Positions 42,425 through 51,819 of a DNA stretch of 64,000 nucleotides are shown one piece after another (within the stretch, counting starts at the first letter, position 1; each line of letters begins with the position of its first letter). The notes under the pieces were generated by a model. That model saw only the letters and a program-made list of their open reading frames with translations, was not told the DNA's origin and searched no databases. A program made the translations under genes and the position numbers. Origin of the DNA: an uncultured Litoreibacter sp. (lineage in GTDB: Bacteria > Pseudomonadota > Alphaproteobacteria > Rhodobacterales > Rhodobacteraceae); contig CALHHY010000015.1 of assembly GCA_938030665.1 (NCBI GenBank), forward strand, positions 35,892 through 99,891, in the 5' to 3' direction.

Positions 42425-43084
42425 TTACGCCGATGTCAGAAGCGCTCGGTAAGCGGCGATGGCATCAGCGATGTCGGTGTAATAGGTCAGCTCCCCCGCT
42501 TCGAGCAGGATGCCCTGTTCGCACATGCGGCCCAGCAGTTCGAGGGAGTGGGAGACGACAATCGCACCCGCATTCTGCATCCGCTCCGCAAAGACCCGCT
42601 CGCTTTTCTGACGAAACTCCGCATCCCCGACGGAGGTAACCTCGTCCACCAGATAGGTATCGAACTGGATCCCCATAGACGCGCCAAAAGCCAGCCGCGA
42701 CCGCATGCCCGAGGAATAAGTGCGGAACGGGGCATGAAAATGCGGGCCCAGATCAGCGAAATCCTCCACATAGGCGACAAGCTCGTCGGTATCGACGCCG
42801 TAGATGCGGGCAACAAACCGGATGTTTTGCGCGCCTGTCAGCTCCCCATGGAAGCTGCCGCCAAAACCCACGGGCCAACTGATGGAGCCTGTGGTCCGTA
42901 TCTCACCGCTATCAGGTGTATCAGCCCCCGCAATCATCCGAAGGAGGGAGGATTTTCCCGCCCCATTGCGCCCCAGCAGCCCGATGGAGACGCCGGCCGG
43001 CAAGGTCGCCGTGATGCCGTTGGAGACCACCTTGCGCTGACCCGAGACATGGAACGACTTCTTCAGGTCGATCAGCTCGATCAT
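42425..43084 (-). CDS. kpsT: Capsule polysaccharide export ATPase (KpsT-like)
   Basis: A 219-residue ABC ATPase with Walker A GLLGRNGAGKSS, signature YSSGMRSRLAFGASM, Walker B FDTYLVDEVTS and the H-loop in VVSHSLE, with the short polysaccharide-export form of the ABC-2 class. It pairs with the permease KpsM, encoded on the other strand at 44391, and the adaptor KpsE just upstream (3 bases). Confidence 0.93.
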   Translation of the reverse strand: MIELIDLKKSFHVSGQRKVVSNGITATLPAGVSIGLLGRNGAGKSSLLRMIAGADTPDSGEIRTTGSISWPVGFGGSFHGELTGAQNIRFVARIYGVDTDELVAYVEDFADLGPHFHAPFRTYSSGMRSRLAFGASMGIQFDTYLVDEVTSVGDAEFRQKSERVFAERMQNAGAIVVSHSLELLGRMCEQGILLEAGELTYYTDIADAIAAYRALLTSA

Positions 43085-43087
43085 CGT

Positions 43088-44266
43088 CTATCTGCGGTCC
43101 TTGATGGAGTAATAGACCAGCGCCAGCACGCACCAGCCGAGAAAACACAGCGCAAAAACCATCATGCTGGTCAGGTAGCGGCGGGGGAATTGCGCGGCCT
43201 CGGCCAGGGTTGGTTTGATATGCGGAGCCAGATAGCGGCTTTGGCGCACCGCGTCGGCCAGCTTGGCCTCATAGGCGCCGCGGGCAGCCAAGTAGGCCTC
43301 TTGCGCGAAGGTCAGGTCAACCGATAGCCGCTCAAACTCGCTGACCAGGCGGGTAAAATTCTGCTCCCCCGCGCCCGGTCCGCTGGACGCACCGAACTTG
43401 CGCCGCTCATCAGCAATACGCGCCTCGATCACGTCGATCTTCCGCTCGGCCTGGGTCACCCGCGGGTCGGTTTCCCGCGTGGTTTCGCGCAGTAAGTCCA
43501 GCTCGATCAGCGCGTCGGAATATTGTTGCTGCAAGGCGTTCAGCAGCCCCGTTTGCACACCCAGTTCCATATTCGGGTCGATGATGTTGTTTACAGCGCG
43601 GAACTCAGTCACTTCCTGTCGGATATCGCGCAGTGCGTTTTGAGAGGCCAGAAGCTCGTCCAGCGCGTATTTCGTGGTGTCCAGCCGGGCGATCTCGGTC
43701 AGCTCGTTGATCACAAGCGTGCTTTCATCCAGGATCGCCTGCCCGATCTGGCGGGCTTCTTCCGGGGTGAAGGCCTTTACCCGAATTTCTATCATCCCGT
43801 TACCGGCATCATAGAAAATTTGGACCATCCGGCTCCAGTAAGCAACCAGATCTTCAATCGTGCCACCGGGGTGATACCGGAAGATGAAATCCCCTTCCGG
43901 GCGGGCATAGATCTCGCGCAGATCAATGTAGCTATCAATCTTTTCAACAAGTTGCTGGCTTTGAATATATTCGTAAAGAATGTCCGTATCGGAAGAGCTA
44001 CCCGTTGAAAGTCCGCCGAGCCCGCCCAGAAGGTCGATGGCCGATTGGCTGTCTTCGGCGCGGACCGAAAATCCGAGTGTGGAGGCATATTGGTCCGCCG
44101 CGCGGGTCACCAGATAGGCGAATGTAACCGCCGTGGGCAGCACGACCAGAATCAAAAAGCTAATGAAAAGCCAGCCATGACGGCGGCGCAGCCTTGCTGG
44201 CCTCGCGGCGGGCTTGGTCACGACACTTGGCGGAGCGGCTGGATTTATCGGGACAGGCTGTTGCAT
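43088..44266 (-). CDS. kpsE: Capsule export periplasmic adaptor (KpsE/polysaccharide co-polymerase type)
   Basis: A 392-residue inner-membrane protein with helices at both ends (WLFISFLILVVLPTAVTFAY; MMVFALCFLGWCVLALVYYS) and a long periplasmic coiled coil between. It carries the family pattern DQYASTLGFSVRAEDSQSA. It links the KpsMT exporter to the outer membrane. ATG at 44266 is used; a longer frame begins with a TTG and is not favoured. Divergent from kpsM with a 124-base gap. Confidence 0.9.
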   Translation of the reverse strand: MQQPVPINPAAPPSVVTKPAARPARLRRRHGWLFISFLILVVLPTAVTFAYLVTRAADQYASTLGFSVRAEDSQSAIDLLGGLGGLSTGSSSDTDILYEYIQSQQLVEKIDSYIDLREIYARPEGDFIFRYHPGGTIEDLVAYWSRMVQIFYDAGNGMIEIRVKAFTPEEARQIGQAILDESTLVINELTEIARLDTTKYALDELLASQNALRDIRQEVTEFRAVNNIIDPNMELGVQTGLLNALQQQYSDALIELDLLRETTRETDPRVTQAERKIDVIEARIADERRKFGASSGPGAGEQNFTRLVSEFERLSVDLTFAQEAYLAARGAYEAKLADAVRQSRYLAPHIKPTLAEAAQFPRRYLTSMMVFALCFLGWCVLALVYYSIKDRR

Positions 44267-44390
44267 ACTGGCTTTGCTTATACCAAGCAAAGCCCATGGG
44301 TTGTCACCCTTAAATCGCGGCGACCCTGCTTGCAGGCACCCTTTTGATCGGCCTCGTGATCGGCGACGGCCAACCGGCGTGGAGAAACCA

Positions 44391-45191
44391 ATGGCAGACG
44401 GAGCCGTTCCGACATCGGCAACGCGCCGCTTTTTGTCCGGCCGCGTGATCTCCGCCCTGATCCTGCGGGAGATGGCGACAACCTATGGCCGCTCCGCTTT
44501 CGGATATGCCTGGGCCGTGCTGGAGCCGGTTGCTGCGATTACCGTTTTGACGCTGATCATGTCGCTGGCCTTCTCCTCCCCGCCGATTGGGACCAGCTTT
44601 GCGCTGTTTTACGCCACGGGCTACCTGCCTTTCATGCTTTATTCTGACGTGTCAGGCAAAATCAGCGTGGCACTGAAATTCTCCAAACCGCTTCTGGCCT
44701 ACCCGCGCGTGACCTTCATCGACGCGATCATGGCCCGGTTTATCTTGAACCTGCTGACCCATGTCGTGGTCTTCGCGGCCTTCATGGGCGGGTTGTGGAT
44801 CTTTGCCGGGTTGCATGGGGTGATCGAGTTCAGCGCCATCCTGCGCGCCCTGTCGATGGCTGCGATGCTGGGTTTGGGGGTCGGGGCACTGAACTGTGTG
44901 CTGACGTCGCTGTTTTCATTCTGGGAACGGATTTGGGCCATCCTGAACCGACCGCTATTCATCATCTCGGCGGTGCTGTTCATGTTTGACGACGTGCCGG
45001 GCCAGTTTCGCGACATTCTGTGGTTCAACCCAATCGTGCATTTCGTGGGCATGATGCGGATGGCCTTCTACCCTACATATGACGGTCACTACGTGTCGGA
45101 GGCCTATGTCTATGGCTTTTCGTTGATCTGCCTGGCCTTTGGTCTGCTGTTTCTCAGACGCTTTTTCCAAAAAATCATGCGGGATAGTTGA
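44391..45191 (+). CDS. kpsM: Capsule polysaccharide export permease (KpsM-like)
   Basis: A 266-residue ABC-2 permease with six membrane helices; VISALILREMATTYGRSAFG begins the cytoplasmic gate region typical of this group, and DILWFNPIVHFVGMMRMAFY is the conserved C-terminal block. GGAG lies 6 bases before the ATG. Its ATPase and adaptor are on the opposite strand, a common split arrangement in Rhodobacteraceae. A six-base inverted repeat follows the stop (45192-45210) but has no T-run. Confidence 0.92.
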   Translation: MADGAVPTSATRRFLSGRVISALILREMATTYGRSAFGYAWAVLEPVAAITVLTLIMSLAFSSPPIGTSFALFYATGYLPFMLYSDVSGKISVALKFSKPLLAYPRVTFIDAIMARFILNLLTHVVVFAAFMGGLWIFAGLHGVIEFSAILRALSMAAMLGLGVGALNCVLTSLFSFWERIWAILNRPLFIISAVLFMFDDVPGQFRDILWFNPIVHFVGMMRMAFYPTYDGHYVSEAYVYGFSLICLAFGLLFLRRFFQKIMRDS

Positions 45192-45396
45192 TTCGGCGAA
45201 ATTGGCCGAAATCGCCTCAATTCTGCCGCGAAGCCGTTAACACTGTTCACGCCGCGGAAACAGTCTGTCAGATCGGAACTAAATTGCTCACTTTTGCGTA
45301 TCTAACGTATGGGAAACGTGTCTTTTTTCTGGATATCGTATGGCCGACCCCATATGAACCTCCAGGGGTAACCAAGCAAATGTGTTGGGAAATGTT

Positions 45397-46041
45397 ATGA
45401 AGTTAATAAGCAGAACTGCCGCCCTCGTGGCTGCCGCTCTGTCGATCGGGTTTGCGGCGAACGCTGCGACCTACACCATCGACATGGCGCTCGAGGACCG
45501 CGTTCGTCAATTTGGCGGGGCGGCTGGCGCTACATCGGTGTCCGTCACCGGTTTCATCGAAACCGATGTCACGGACGGCGTGTTCGACGAGACGGCAATC
45601 ACGTCATGGTCGTTCAATATCAGTGACGGCGTGACGACACGCTCGATCACAAGCGAAGGCGAAAATGCTCGCATGCGTCGCCGGAGTGTTTTCGAGATTG
45701 TGGACGGGACCCTCTACGGGATCCGTTTCCGGTTCACGAACCGCGCTGACAATGAAGGACACGTCGAGAAAGGCGTATTCCGGTATGGCACTGGTCGCGT
45801 ACAAGACCGCGTTATCAGCCGGGCAGTCGACAAAGCTGACGACGGCACCGTTTTGGATGGTTTCCATGGCGTCCGGAACATCACGTCATTGTCGCAAGCC
45901 TCGCCTGACGGCCTGTCAGCACCTATCGAACTGGGCTTGACGAGCGCTAGCTCCGTCGCGCCTGTGCCACTGCCTGCTGCTGGCTTTATGCTGCTGGCCG
46001 GCCTCGGCGCATTCGGGTTGATGAAGCGCAAGAACGCCTGA
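45397..46041 (+). CDS. Secreted protein with VPLPA-CTERM sorting signal
   Basis: A 214-residue protein with an N-terminal signal peptide (SRTAALVAAALSIGFAANAA), a beta-rich middle of unknown function, and the sorting tail APVPLPAAGFMLLAGLGAFG followed by a basic LMKRKNA end. VPLPA-CTERM proteins are processed by exosortases in Rhodobacteraceae and are linked to extracellular polysaccharide. It stands between capsule export and sulfotransferase genes. The start at 45397 is favoured over a weak one 15 bases earlier. The 205 bases between kpsM and this gene contain no other gene. Confidence 0.85.
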   Translation: MKLISRTAALVAAALSIGFAANAATYTIDMALEDRVRQFGGAAGATSVSVTGFIETDVTDGVFDETAITSWSFNISDGVTTRSITSEGENARMRRRSVFEIVDGTLYGIRFRFTNRADNEGHVEKGVFRYGTGRVQDRVISRAVDKADDGTVLDGFHGVRNITSLSQASPDGLSAPIELGLTSASSVAPVPLPAAGFMLLAGLGAFGLMKRKNA

Positions 46042-46067
46042 TCAAAACGGACTGACTATTTAAGAAG

Positions 46068-46097
46068 GCGCGCATCCTCGGGTGCGCGCTTTTTATT
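46068..46097 (+). terminator. Terminator after the VPLPA-CTERM gene
   Basis: GCGCGCA (46068-46074) pairs with TGCGCGC (46083-46089) around an eight-base loop and is followed by TTTTTATTT. Confidence 0.85.
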
Positions 46098-46127
46098 TGG
46101 TGGAGGTACGACGTAGCGGCTCCGGAC

Positions 46128-46958
46128 CTATTCGGCGGAGGGAAATAACAGGTTCTCAACGCCCAACCGCGCGGCGTAAAGCGCCAGATCGGCGCTATAG
46201 GACAGACCCACCTGCCGCCGCACCGCAGGCGTGTAAAGCGCGGCATAGGACGGGCACTTGCCGTCGGCCTGAAGCGCCGCGATCTCGCGCGCGGGGGTTC
46301 GTGTAAACACTCCCTCATTCACCTCTTCAAATCGGTCGGTGCCATGTGCGCTTAGCGGGCGCGCGTCAACTATGGCAAGCCCAGTCCGCTCTGATATTTC
46401 AGCGTTGGCGGTGGAAAACTTCTCTACGGAAAAATAGCTGTCATAGTCGCGGTAGACCAAAAAATCGCTCTGGGGGCGCCAATGGATGTTCTGGCGCATC
46501 ACCCCCGCCGTCAGCACGGTGTTCAGGAAATCGGCGAAGGTGATCTCGTCGGGGTCGAACCCCTCCCCGGTGGATTGCCAAAGCGACCACATGTCCTCTG
46601 ACTTGCCGACGATCTTGTCAAGATAGACGCTCGCAATCCGCCGGAACGGACAGCGCAGGATGACAAAGCTGTAGGGCGCGGCGGCCAGTTGCGGCAGCGA
46701 GGCGGAGTAGCTGCGATTGTTCTTATGCACCCATTCCCACTGCGCGTCCGACTCGATGAACCCGTTTGCCAGCGCCAGCGACACCCGCATGGTGGTGCAG
46801 GCGTTTTTAGGGATGAAGCTATAAACCGACCCGCTGCGGAAATGGACAAGGGCGTGCGCGGCGGCAAGCTGATGGGGGGCGTTGTCAGCAAGGGGCGTCA
46901 TCGTGCCTGCAACATGGGCAAGCACACGTGGCGATGATGGCACCGTCTGATCTGTCAT
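46128..46958 (-). CDS. Carbohydrate sulfotransferase family 2-like protein
   Basis: A 276-residue cytoplasmic enzyme. The PAPS-binding loop is SFIPKNACTTMRVSLALANG (5'-phosphosulfate site) and the 3'-phosphate site is in FVILRCPFRRIASVYLDKI. A later conserved block NIHWRPQSDFLVYRDYDSYF is shared with the C-terminal domain of the fusion protein at 47144-49090. It should transfer sulfate to a sugar hydroxyl of a polysaccharide or glycolipid. GGGGAGCG precedes the start. It is divergent from the fusion gene. Confidence 0.85.
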   Translation of the reverse strand: MTDQTVPSSPRVLAHVAGTMTPLADNAPHQLAAAHALVHFRSGSVYSFIPKNACTTMRVSLALANGFIESDAQWEWVHKNNRSYSASLPQLAAAPYSFVILRCPFRRIASVYLDKIVGKSEDMWSLWQSTGEGFDPDEITFADFLNTVLTAGVMRQNIHWRPQSDFLVYRDYDSYFSVEKFSTANAEISERTGLAIVDARPLSAHGTDRFEEVNEGVFTRTPAREIAALQADGKCPSYAALYTPAVRRQVGLSYSADLALYAARLGVENLLFPSAE

Positions 46959-47143
46959 CTGAGCGCTCCCCTGCCCCGTGCTGTCGCGCCTCGATGCGCG
47001 GCCTGTGCGCGCGCCTTATGCCGATCTTGTCAGCCCCCGTAAAGGCGCAAGGGCTTGTGCGTGCCGGCTCGGCTCGGCTAAGGCTCCGAACCGAGACCGC
47101 GGCTTTCATGCCGCCCCGGCACAAAAAAGGGAAGCCAATAGCG

Positions 47144-49090
47144 ATGCAGGACAGCTCACCGACGCTGCTATTTTGCGCAGGGCCAGCCCTTGGTCACGTC
47201 ACCCGGCTGCTGCCCGTGGCGGAGGCCATCCGCGCGCGCCAAGACTGCCGCATCCTGTTCAGCCTGCCCGCCCATAGCGATCATGCGGGGGTCATCCGCG
47301 CCGCGGGCTTTGATGTGGCCGCCATCCCGTCATCGACGCAGCGTATGCCGGACCTCCAGTCCTATCCCGCCAAGCTTGAAGAGCTGATGGCGCGGGAACA
47401 GCCTGACCTGATCATGTGCGACAAGAATATGCTGCTTTGGGGCAGCGCCGTTGCCTGGCCCGATGTGCCGCGCGTGCTGATCTCGAACGCATTTCTGCTG
47501 GCCCCCGGCGACCGGGAGACAGAGCAGGCAGCAAACTTCCCTCTGGTCGCTGAGCGGGTGAACGCGGCGCGGACTCAAAAAGGGTTGCCCCCGGCCACCC
47601 GCTATCAGGATTTCTACGCCGCTGACCTTGTCTGCCTAGCCGACCCAACCCCGTTGGCCCGCGCGGCAGCACGGCCTGATCACGGGGTCATGGCCTGCGG
47701 GGCTTGCTACCTCAGCCTGCCGGGCAACCTGCCTGCGCCGCTGGTCGACATGGACGACATTTTGCTGCTTTCCATGGGCTCAACCGGGCGGCATTTGCCG
47801 GATGAGACCTTGCTGCGCGACATCGCCGGCCGCTGCGGTGCGAAACATATCGTCTATGCCGGCAGCGGGGCGGGACGGGCGCGGACATATGACTGCATCG
47901 ACTATGCCGGGCGCGACATCCCTTTGGCCAAGCTGCTGCCACGCGTGCGCTGCGCAGTGACCCAAGGGGGCGCCGGGTCCAGCTATCTGGCTTTGGCGCA
48001 TGGCGTGCCGGTGGTAACCCTGCCGACCCACCGCAACCACGACATTCTGGGGCGCATCTTGCAGGAGCATTGGGTTGGGCTGTGCCTGAGCCGGGGGGCC
48101 GAACAAGAGGCGCTCGGCCACGCTGACTTTGGCGATATGGCTGCGCAGGCAAAGGCCTTTGCGGACCAGATGAGCACGGAGGACGGGCCCGCCACCATCG
48201 CCAATCAGGTGCTGGCATTGCTGGCTGATGACCAGACGCCGAAGCCCTCCGGTCGGGTGACGCCACCCCCTGCGCCAACCACTATCACTCGCACGTTCAA
48301 CCATGCCCCCACGGACAGGCCACTAGAGACATACCCGCCGCACAGCTTCGCGTTGCAATGGACGCTCTCCTTCTACCGGCAAAAAACCGTTGCGACCGCA
48401 ATTCCCAAAAACGGCTGCTCCAATTTGCGGTTTACCGCGGCTGTGGAGAATGGATGCGCAGAGGGGCCGGACAATATCGACTGGATCCATGCCAACAATC
48501 AGACCTTCATGGCGGGCAGCGGCGCGGAGGCCGCGCAGGCGCACTACACCTTTGTGGTGCTACGTTGCCCCTACGCGCGGCTCGTCAGTGCTTTCATGGA
48601 CAAGCTGGTGAATATGGACATCCAGTCCTGGCGCCTTCGGCGGCAAAGCGGGCGGCGGCTGCACCCGCATGAGTTGACATTCCGGCAATTTGTGAACGAG
48701 ATTGCCGACACCCCACGAACCGACATGGACGTGCATTGGCGCCCACAATCCGACTTTCTGCTGTTTCATGAATATGACGACTATTTCAATCTTGAGAACT
48801 TTGCCTACGCGGTCGAGAAGATTGAGGCACGCACTGGCATCAAGGTGATCGACACCCGCAGCCACCTTGGCCACCACGCAAGCGCCACGGAGGATGCCGA
48901 ATTCGGGCCGCGTGCCGCTGACATTCCGGCGCTTGACCTGCTGGTGGCTAAGAAGGCGGGCCATGTCCCCCGGCCAAGCGACCTGTTCGACTCAACAATT
49001 GCCACAAGGTTGCGTGAGCTCTACGCGCAAGACGTGGCGCTGTACCAGTCGAAATTTGGCAAATCCCCCTTGATCAAGCGGTTCGCATGA
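47144..49090 (+). CDS. Fusion of a GT-B glycosyltransferase and a sulfotransferase
   Basis: A 648-residue protein. Residues ~1-360 resemble MGT/UGT-type glycosyltransferases: TLLFCAGPALGHVTRLLPVA at the start and, near the C-end of the domain, CAVTQGGAGSSYLALAHGVP (nucleotide-sugar site). After a Pro-rich linker, residues ~400-648 are a sulfotransferase with AIPKNGCSNLRFTAAVENG and FVVLRCPYARLVSAFMDKLV, closely related to the protein at 46128-46958. The domain pair implies coupled addition and sulfation of a sugar. ATG at 47144 has AGGGAAG ahead; in-frame codons run further up to 46928 across the divergent gene and are not favoured. Confidence 0.83.
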   Translation: MQDSSPTLLFCAGPALGHVTRLLPVAEAIRARQDCRILFSLPAHSDHAGVIRAAGFDVAAIPSSTQRMPDLQSYPAKLEELMAREQPDLIMCDKNMLLWGSAVAWPDVPRVLISNAFLLAPGDRETEQAANFPLVAERVNAARTQKGLPPATRYQDFYAADLVCLADPTPLARAAARPDHGVMACGACYLSLPGNLPAPLVDMDDILLLSMGSTGRHLPDETLLRDIAGRCGAKHIVYAGSGAGRARTYDCIDYAGRDIPLAKLLPRVRCAVTQGGAGSSYLALAHGVPVVTLPTHRNHDILGRILQEHWVGLCLSRGAEQEALGHADFGDMAAQAKAFADQMSTEDGPATIANQVLALLADDQTPKPSGRVTPPPAPTTITRTFNHAPTDRPLETYPPHSFALQWTLSFYRQKTVATAIPKNGCSNLRFTAAVENGCAEGPDNIDWIHANNQTFMAGSGAEAAQAHYTFVVLRCPYARLVSAFMDKLVNMDIQSWRLRRQSGRRLHPHELTFRQFVNEIADTPRTDMDVHWRPQSDFLLFHEYDDYFNLENFAYAVEKIEARTGIKVIDTRSHLGHHASATEDAEFGPRAADIPALDLLVAKKAGHVPRPSDLFDSTIATRLRELYAQDVALYQSKFGKSPLIKRFA

Positions 49091-49824
49091 CGCGTTCCGC
49101 AGCACAACGCCGGGTCTACCTGCATGTCGGCAAACACAAAACCGGCACGACCTCCATCCAGCGATATCTCTTCGCACATCGCGATTTCCTGCGGGCGGCG
49201 GGGTACCGGCTTCTGGAGCATGTTGACTTCAACTCCGATGCTCTGGCTCCGCGCGTAGAGGCAAATTGCTTCAATCTGTCTCACCTTGTCATCCGGCCTG
49301 AGCTGATGACACCCGTGCGATTGAACCGTCCGTTCTTTCGCATGACCCGCGACATGCAGATCGCTCGCATCGCAGACGCCAACAAGCGCCTGCACGCCAT
49401 CGAAGGTCGCCATTTAGTCGCGAGCGCTGAATCCTTTTCATTCCTGCGCACCAGCGCGGAGCGCGAGTTGCTGGATCGGTTGTTCGACGGGTTCGACCTT
49501 AGACCCGTCATCTTTCTGCGCGACCAATCCACCTGGCTGCACAGCTGGCAGCAGCAAGTCGGCCATTTTATGGAGCGCAAAGAAGCCCTGGCCCTCGACA
49601 CCTCCACCGGATCAATCTTCAATTTCGAACCAACATCATGGCTGGCCGATGACACCGCTTTGACCGATTTTTTCGGCCCCGAGGCTCAGAGCATGTCCTA
49701 CGAGGACGCACTTGCCGCCAACGGCAGCGTCGTCCCGGCCTTTCTGCGCGCCGTCGGGTTAGACCCTGATCGCTGCCCGGAATGGGAAGGCTATTGGTTC
49801 AACAAGACGGCGCCGCAAGCCTAG
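49087..49824 (+). CDS. Sulfotransferase-like protein
   Basis: A 245-residue protein with the PAPS loop VYLHVGKHKTGTTSIQRYLF at the N-terminus and a probable 3'-phosphate site in RPVIFLRDQSTWLHSWQQQV. It belongs to a different sulfotransferase group from the two neighbours. A four-base overlap couples it to the fusion gene. It is convergent with the MR/MLE gene, with two bases between the stops. The likely acceptor is the same polysaccharide. Confidence 0.8.
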   Translation: MTRSAAQRRVYLHVGKHKTGTTSIQRYLFAHRDFLRAAGYRLLEHVDFNSDALAPRVEANCFNLSHLVIRPELMTPVRLNRPFFRMTRDMQIARIADANKRLHAIEGRHLVASAESFSFLRTSAERELLDRLFDGFDLRPVIFLRDQSTWLHSWQQQVGHFMERKEALALDTSTGSIFNFEPTSWLADDTALTDFFGPEAQSMSYEDALAANGSVVPAFLRAVGLDPDRCPEWEGYWFNKTAPQA

Positions 49825-49826
49825 CG

Positions 49827-51041
49827 CTACCAGTTGGTCACGGACCCGTCGGGACGGCGCAGCATGGGGGTGTTCCAGAACTCGAACGCCATCTCTTTCG
49901 CAACGTCCTCGTTGACCTCGATCCCTAGGCCCGGCCCTGTTGGCAGGTCGTAGAAGATACCGTTGCGCAGAGGTCGGGAAGCGAAAAGCGCTGCTTCCTC
50001 CTCAACCGTCGCGGCCTGCGGTCCATCCAGACAAACGCGCGTTTCGAGCCAGGCAAAATTGGGGATAGCCACGGCAAAATGGATGCTGGCTGCCGTACAA
50101 ATCGGGCCGAGCGGGTTGTGGGGCATCATATCAACGTAATGCGCCTCGCTCATTGCGGCGACTTTCATGGCCTCGGTCAGCCCGCCGACGTTACACAGGT
50201 CTATGCGGTTATACTGGTGGATGTCGCGTTCGATATAGGGCCGGAAATCCCATTTGCTGGCGAACTCCTCCCCGATGGCAAAGGGGATTTCGGTCATGCC
50301 GCGCAACGCCTCGTAAGCCTCGGGCGTCTCGGCGCGGATCGGCTCCTCGATGAAATCCAGCGTGCCCCGCGGCAGCTTCTGGCAAAAAGACGCGGCCTCA
50401 GCGACGGTGAGCCGGTGGTGCCAGTCGAGCCCCAGAATGACGTCCTCCCCCAAATCCGCCCGCACATCGCGGCACAGCGCAGCGGTCGGCGCGATATGGG
50501 CGCGCGGATCAAATAACGAAAGATCGCTGAAATCGGGAAACAGCCGGATGCAGCGCCAGCCCTGGGCCGCCAGCGCCCGAGCCTGCGCCGCCGCTTTGTC
50601 AAACTGCGTAGAGCTGGTGCTGGCGAAAGTTTCAACCTGCAAGCGCTGTGCGCCGCCCAGCAACTCGAACACCGGGACGCCAAGCGCCTTACCCTTGATG
50701 TCATGCAGCGCGATATCGATGGCTGACAGGGCGGCCTGCAGCACGCGACCCCCTTCGAAATACTGGCTGCGATACATCTGCTGCCAAATGGCGCTGATCT
50801 GCATGGCGTTCTGGCCGCGTAACAATGGCTCGAAGTGTTCAAGCGCGCCGATGACGGCCTTTTCCCGGCCCGACAGGCCGCTTTCGCCCCAGCCGTAGAG
50901 CCCGCTATCGGTCTCAACTTTGACCAGCAACTGATTGCGGTCGTCAATCCAGACCGCGTAGGGCCGGATCGCCGTGATGCGCGGGGCGGAACCTGCTGCC
51001 GAGAGGGTGGCTGGCGCGGCGTTCAAGGGCGGTGACGTCAT
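49827..51041 (-). CDS. Mandelate racemase/muconate lactonizing family dehydratase (galactonate dehydratase-like)
   Basis: A 404-residue enolase-superfamily enzyme. Metal ligands are visible in LGLDWHHRLTVAEA (Asp), DFIEEPIRAE (Glu) and FAIGEEFASKW (Glu); the block MMPHNPLGPICTAASIHFAV supplies the catalytic His, as in D-galactonate and related acid-sugar dehydratases. It is the last gene of a sugar uptake operon with an SDR. The actual sugar acid cannot be told from sequence. Confidence 0.85.
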   Translation of the reverse strand: MTSPPLNAAPATLSAAGSAPRITAIRPYAVWIDDRNQLLVKVETDSGLYGWGESGLSGREKAVIGALEHFEPLLRGQNAMQISAIWQQMYRSQYFEGGRVLQAALSAIDIALHDIKGKALGVPVFELLGGAQRLQVETFASTSSTQFDKAAAQARALAAQGWRCIRLFPDFSDLSLFDPRAHIAPTAALCRDVRADLGEDVILGLDWHHRLTVAEAASFCQKLPRGTLDFIEEPIRAETPEAYEALRGMTEIPFAIGEEFASKWDFRPYIERDIHQYNRIDLCNVGGLTEAMKVAAMSEAHYVDMMPHNPLGPICTAASIHFAVAIPNFAWLETRVCLDGPQAATVEEEAALFASRPLRNGIFYDLPTGPGLGIEVNEDVAKEMAFEFWNTPMLRRPDGSVTNW

Positions 51042-51078
51042 GGGCGGGGGGCTCCTTTATGCGCGGGGCACGGTCTCA

Positions 51079-51819
51079 TCAGCGCAATGCGCCAAGCCGG
51101 GCGGACATCCCCTGATCGGCGACAATCTCGGCGCCATTAATGGCGACGGAGGCGTCTGACAGCAAGAACGCCGCCACGCGGCCGATCTCATCGACGGAGT
51201 TCACCCGCGGTTGTGCATGCCAGTTTTCAAACTCCTGCATCAGGCGGGGCTTATCTGCGACCATCTCTTGAGTGGCCTCCGTCATCGTCAGACCGGGCGC
51301 CAGCGCGTTGACCCGGATGCCCTGCGGCCCCAGGCTCCACGCCATGGCGCGGGTCATGGCCACCACCGCCCCTTTCGTGCCGGCATAGCCCTCGTAGCCC
51401 GCAACGCTGGCTTTGGCGTGGTTGGAGGCGATGTTAACGATGGCCGGCATGCTGGATTGCGCCAGCTTCGGCGCGAGCAGCTGGCTGAGCAGCAGAACAG
51501 CGCGCTGATTGACGCACCACAGCGTGTCCATATCCGCCAGTTCCAGCTCGGCCAGTGGCTTCTGAATGGTAATGCCTGCATTATTGACCAGCCCGTCGCA
51601 TGTCTTGATTTGGGCGACGGCGGCCTTCAACGCGTCGGGGTCGCAGATATCGGCCTGAAGGAAATGCGCGCCCAGCTGCGTGACGCGGTCGCGGTGTTTG
51701 GCCTCGATATCAATGACGCTGACCTGCGCCCCTAGGGCGCGGCATTGGCGCACGATCCCCAAACCGATCCCGGCCCCGCCGCCGGTGACGACGATATGTT
51801 TGCCGTTCAGCTCGATCAT
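51079..51819 (-). CDS. Short-chain dehydrogenase/reductase
   Basis: A 246-residue classical SDR with the NAD(P) motif VVTGGGAGIGLGIVRQ, NNAG in GLVNNAGITI, catalytic Ser in IVNIASNHAK, and Tyr and Lys in YEGYAGTKGAV. The acidic residue after the second strand (VIDIEAK) favours NAD. Likely oxidises a sugar or sugar alcohol imported by the adjoining ABC transporter, before dehydration by the MR/MLE enzyme. Overlaps the permease gene by four bases. Confidence 0.9.
   Translation of the reverse strand: MIELNGKHIVVTGGGAGIGLGIVRQCRALGAQVSVIDIEAKHRDRVTQLGAHFLQADICDPDALKAAVAQIKTCDGLVNNAGITIQKPLAELELADMDTLWCVNQRAVLLLSQLLAPKLAQSSMPAIVNIASNHAKASVAGYEGYAGTKGAVVAMTRAMAWSLGPQGIRVNALAPGLTMTEATQEMVADKPRLMQEFENWHAQPRVNSVDEIGRVAAFLLSDASVAINGAEIVADQGMSARLGALR

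Noticed and set aside
45192..45210. TTCGGC/GCCGAA hairpin after kpsM as a terminator
   Set aside because: The stem is only six pairs and no T-run follows.
48230..48300. Possible gene boundary splitting the glycosyltransferase and sulfotransferase
   Set aside because: The frame is continuous through a Pro/Thr-rich linker, with no stop and no ribosome-binding site and start at the right place, so a single fusion protein is favoured.
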